Source: Oceanospirillaceae bacterium
GTDB taxonomy: Bacteria; Pseudomonadota; Gammaproteobacteria; Pseudomonadales; Balneatricaceae
Assembly (NCBI GenBank): GCA_013215505.1
Contig: JABSQZ010000030.1
Coordinates: 1-44,662, forward strand
Length of the DNA stretch: 44,662 nt
Reading direction: 5' to 3'
The stretch's first letter is position 1, and each line of letters starts with the position of its first letter. A program made the position numbers and the translations under genes. The notes under the pieces are model-generated. The model did not search any database. It worked only from the letters and a program-made list of their open reading frames with translations, and was not told the origin of the DNA. This document shows positions 44,662 to 44,662 of the stretch, one piece after another.

Positions 44662-44662
44662 C

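Overview
The window comes from a gammaproteobacterium, probably aquatic or marine and heterotrophic. The strongest evidence is the colinear block ruvA-ruvB-ybgC-tolQ-tolR-tolA-tolB-pal-cpoB followed by queC and tRNA-Lys, an arrangement typical of that class. TrhO, AvtA, DUF2058, DUF3461, DUF3422 and a complete thiBPQ operon fit the same placement. By eye the base composition is moderate (upper 40s % GC, not computed). No genus can be assigned from the sequence alone.

Layout. 1-1235: the end of a sarcosine oxidase operon (soxA 3' part, soxG). 1236-1688: non-coding, with a GTTA microsatellite and a perfect hairpin. 1689-7918: trhO, then an AraC regulator and YddG-like DMT exporter, a second EamA exporter divergent from a LysR regulator with a textbook LysR box between them, and an AEC-type exporter. 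7919-9967: a loosely packed accessory stretch with a decayed gene, a periplasmic solute-binding protein, hairpins and two heptamer arrays. 9968-16380: an intact chemoreceptor, lysO, cysS and a frameshifted second chemoreceptor. 16683-21397: a LysE-type exporter, a YeeN-type YebC paralogue, small proteins, DUF2058, an aromatic/aspartate aminotransferase and DUF3461. 21481-31119: nadA, tRNA-Lys, queC and the tol-pal/ruvAB block. 31253-35762: a thiamine-kinase-like phosphotransferase divergent from thiBPQ. 35864-39539: bolA, DUF3422, two uncharacterised genes and a shrunken hemN relic. 39720-42575: avtA, a PhzF-like enzyme and a small membrane-anchored protein. 42639-end: the C-terminal part of a large surface or secreted repeat protein that runs off the window.

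Themes. Five amino-acid or metabolite exporters of four families lie within 13.5 kb (3863-17297). The envelope block is complete, but its usual neighbours ruvC and queE are missing from their standard places. Thiamine uptake is paired with a probable thiamine kinase.

The most unusual structure is outside intact genes. (1) Heptamer arrays of a GTTGGAA-like unit begin within about 20 nt after the stop codons of three unrelated genes, always with the purine-rich strand as sense. (2) Two genes (the EamA gene and thiQ) are each followed immediately by a diverged copy of their own 3' end. (3) A hemN relic keeps 162 open codons but has lost the radical-SAM core. (4) A possible 45-residue gene on the minus strand has its stop codon inside its own terminator hairpin. 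I saw no CRISPR array, prophage, integrase or intact insertion sequence, and no clearly new multi-gene system; points 1-4 are the best leads.
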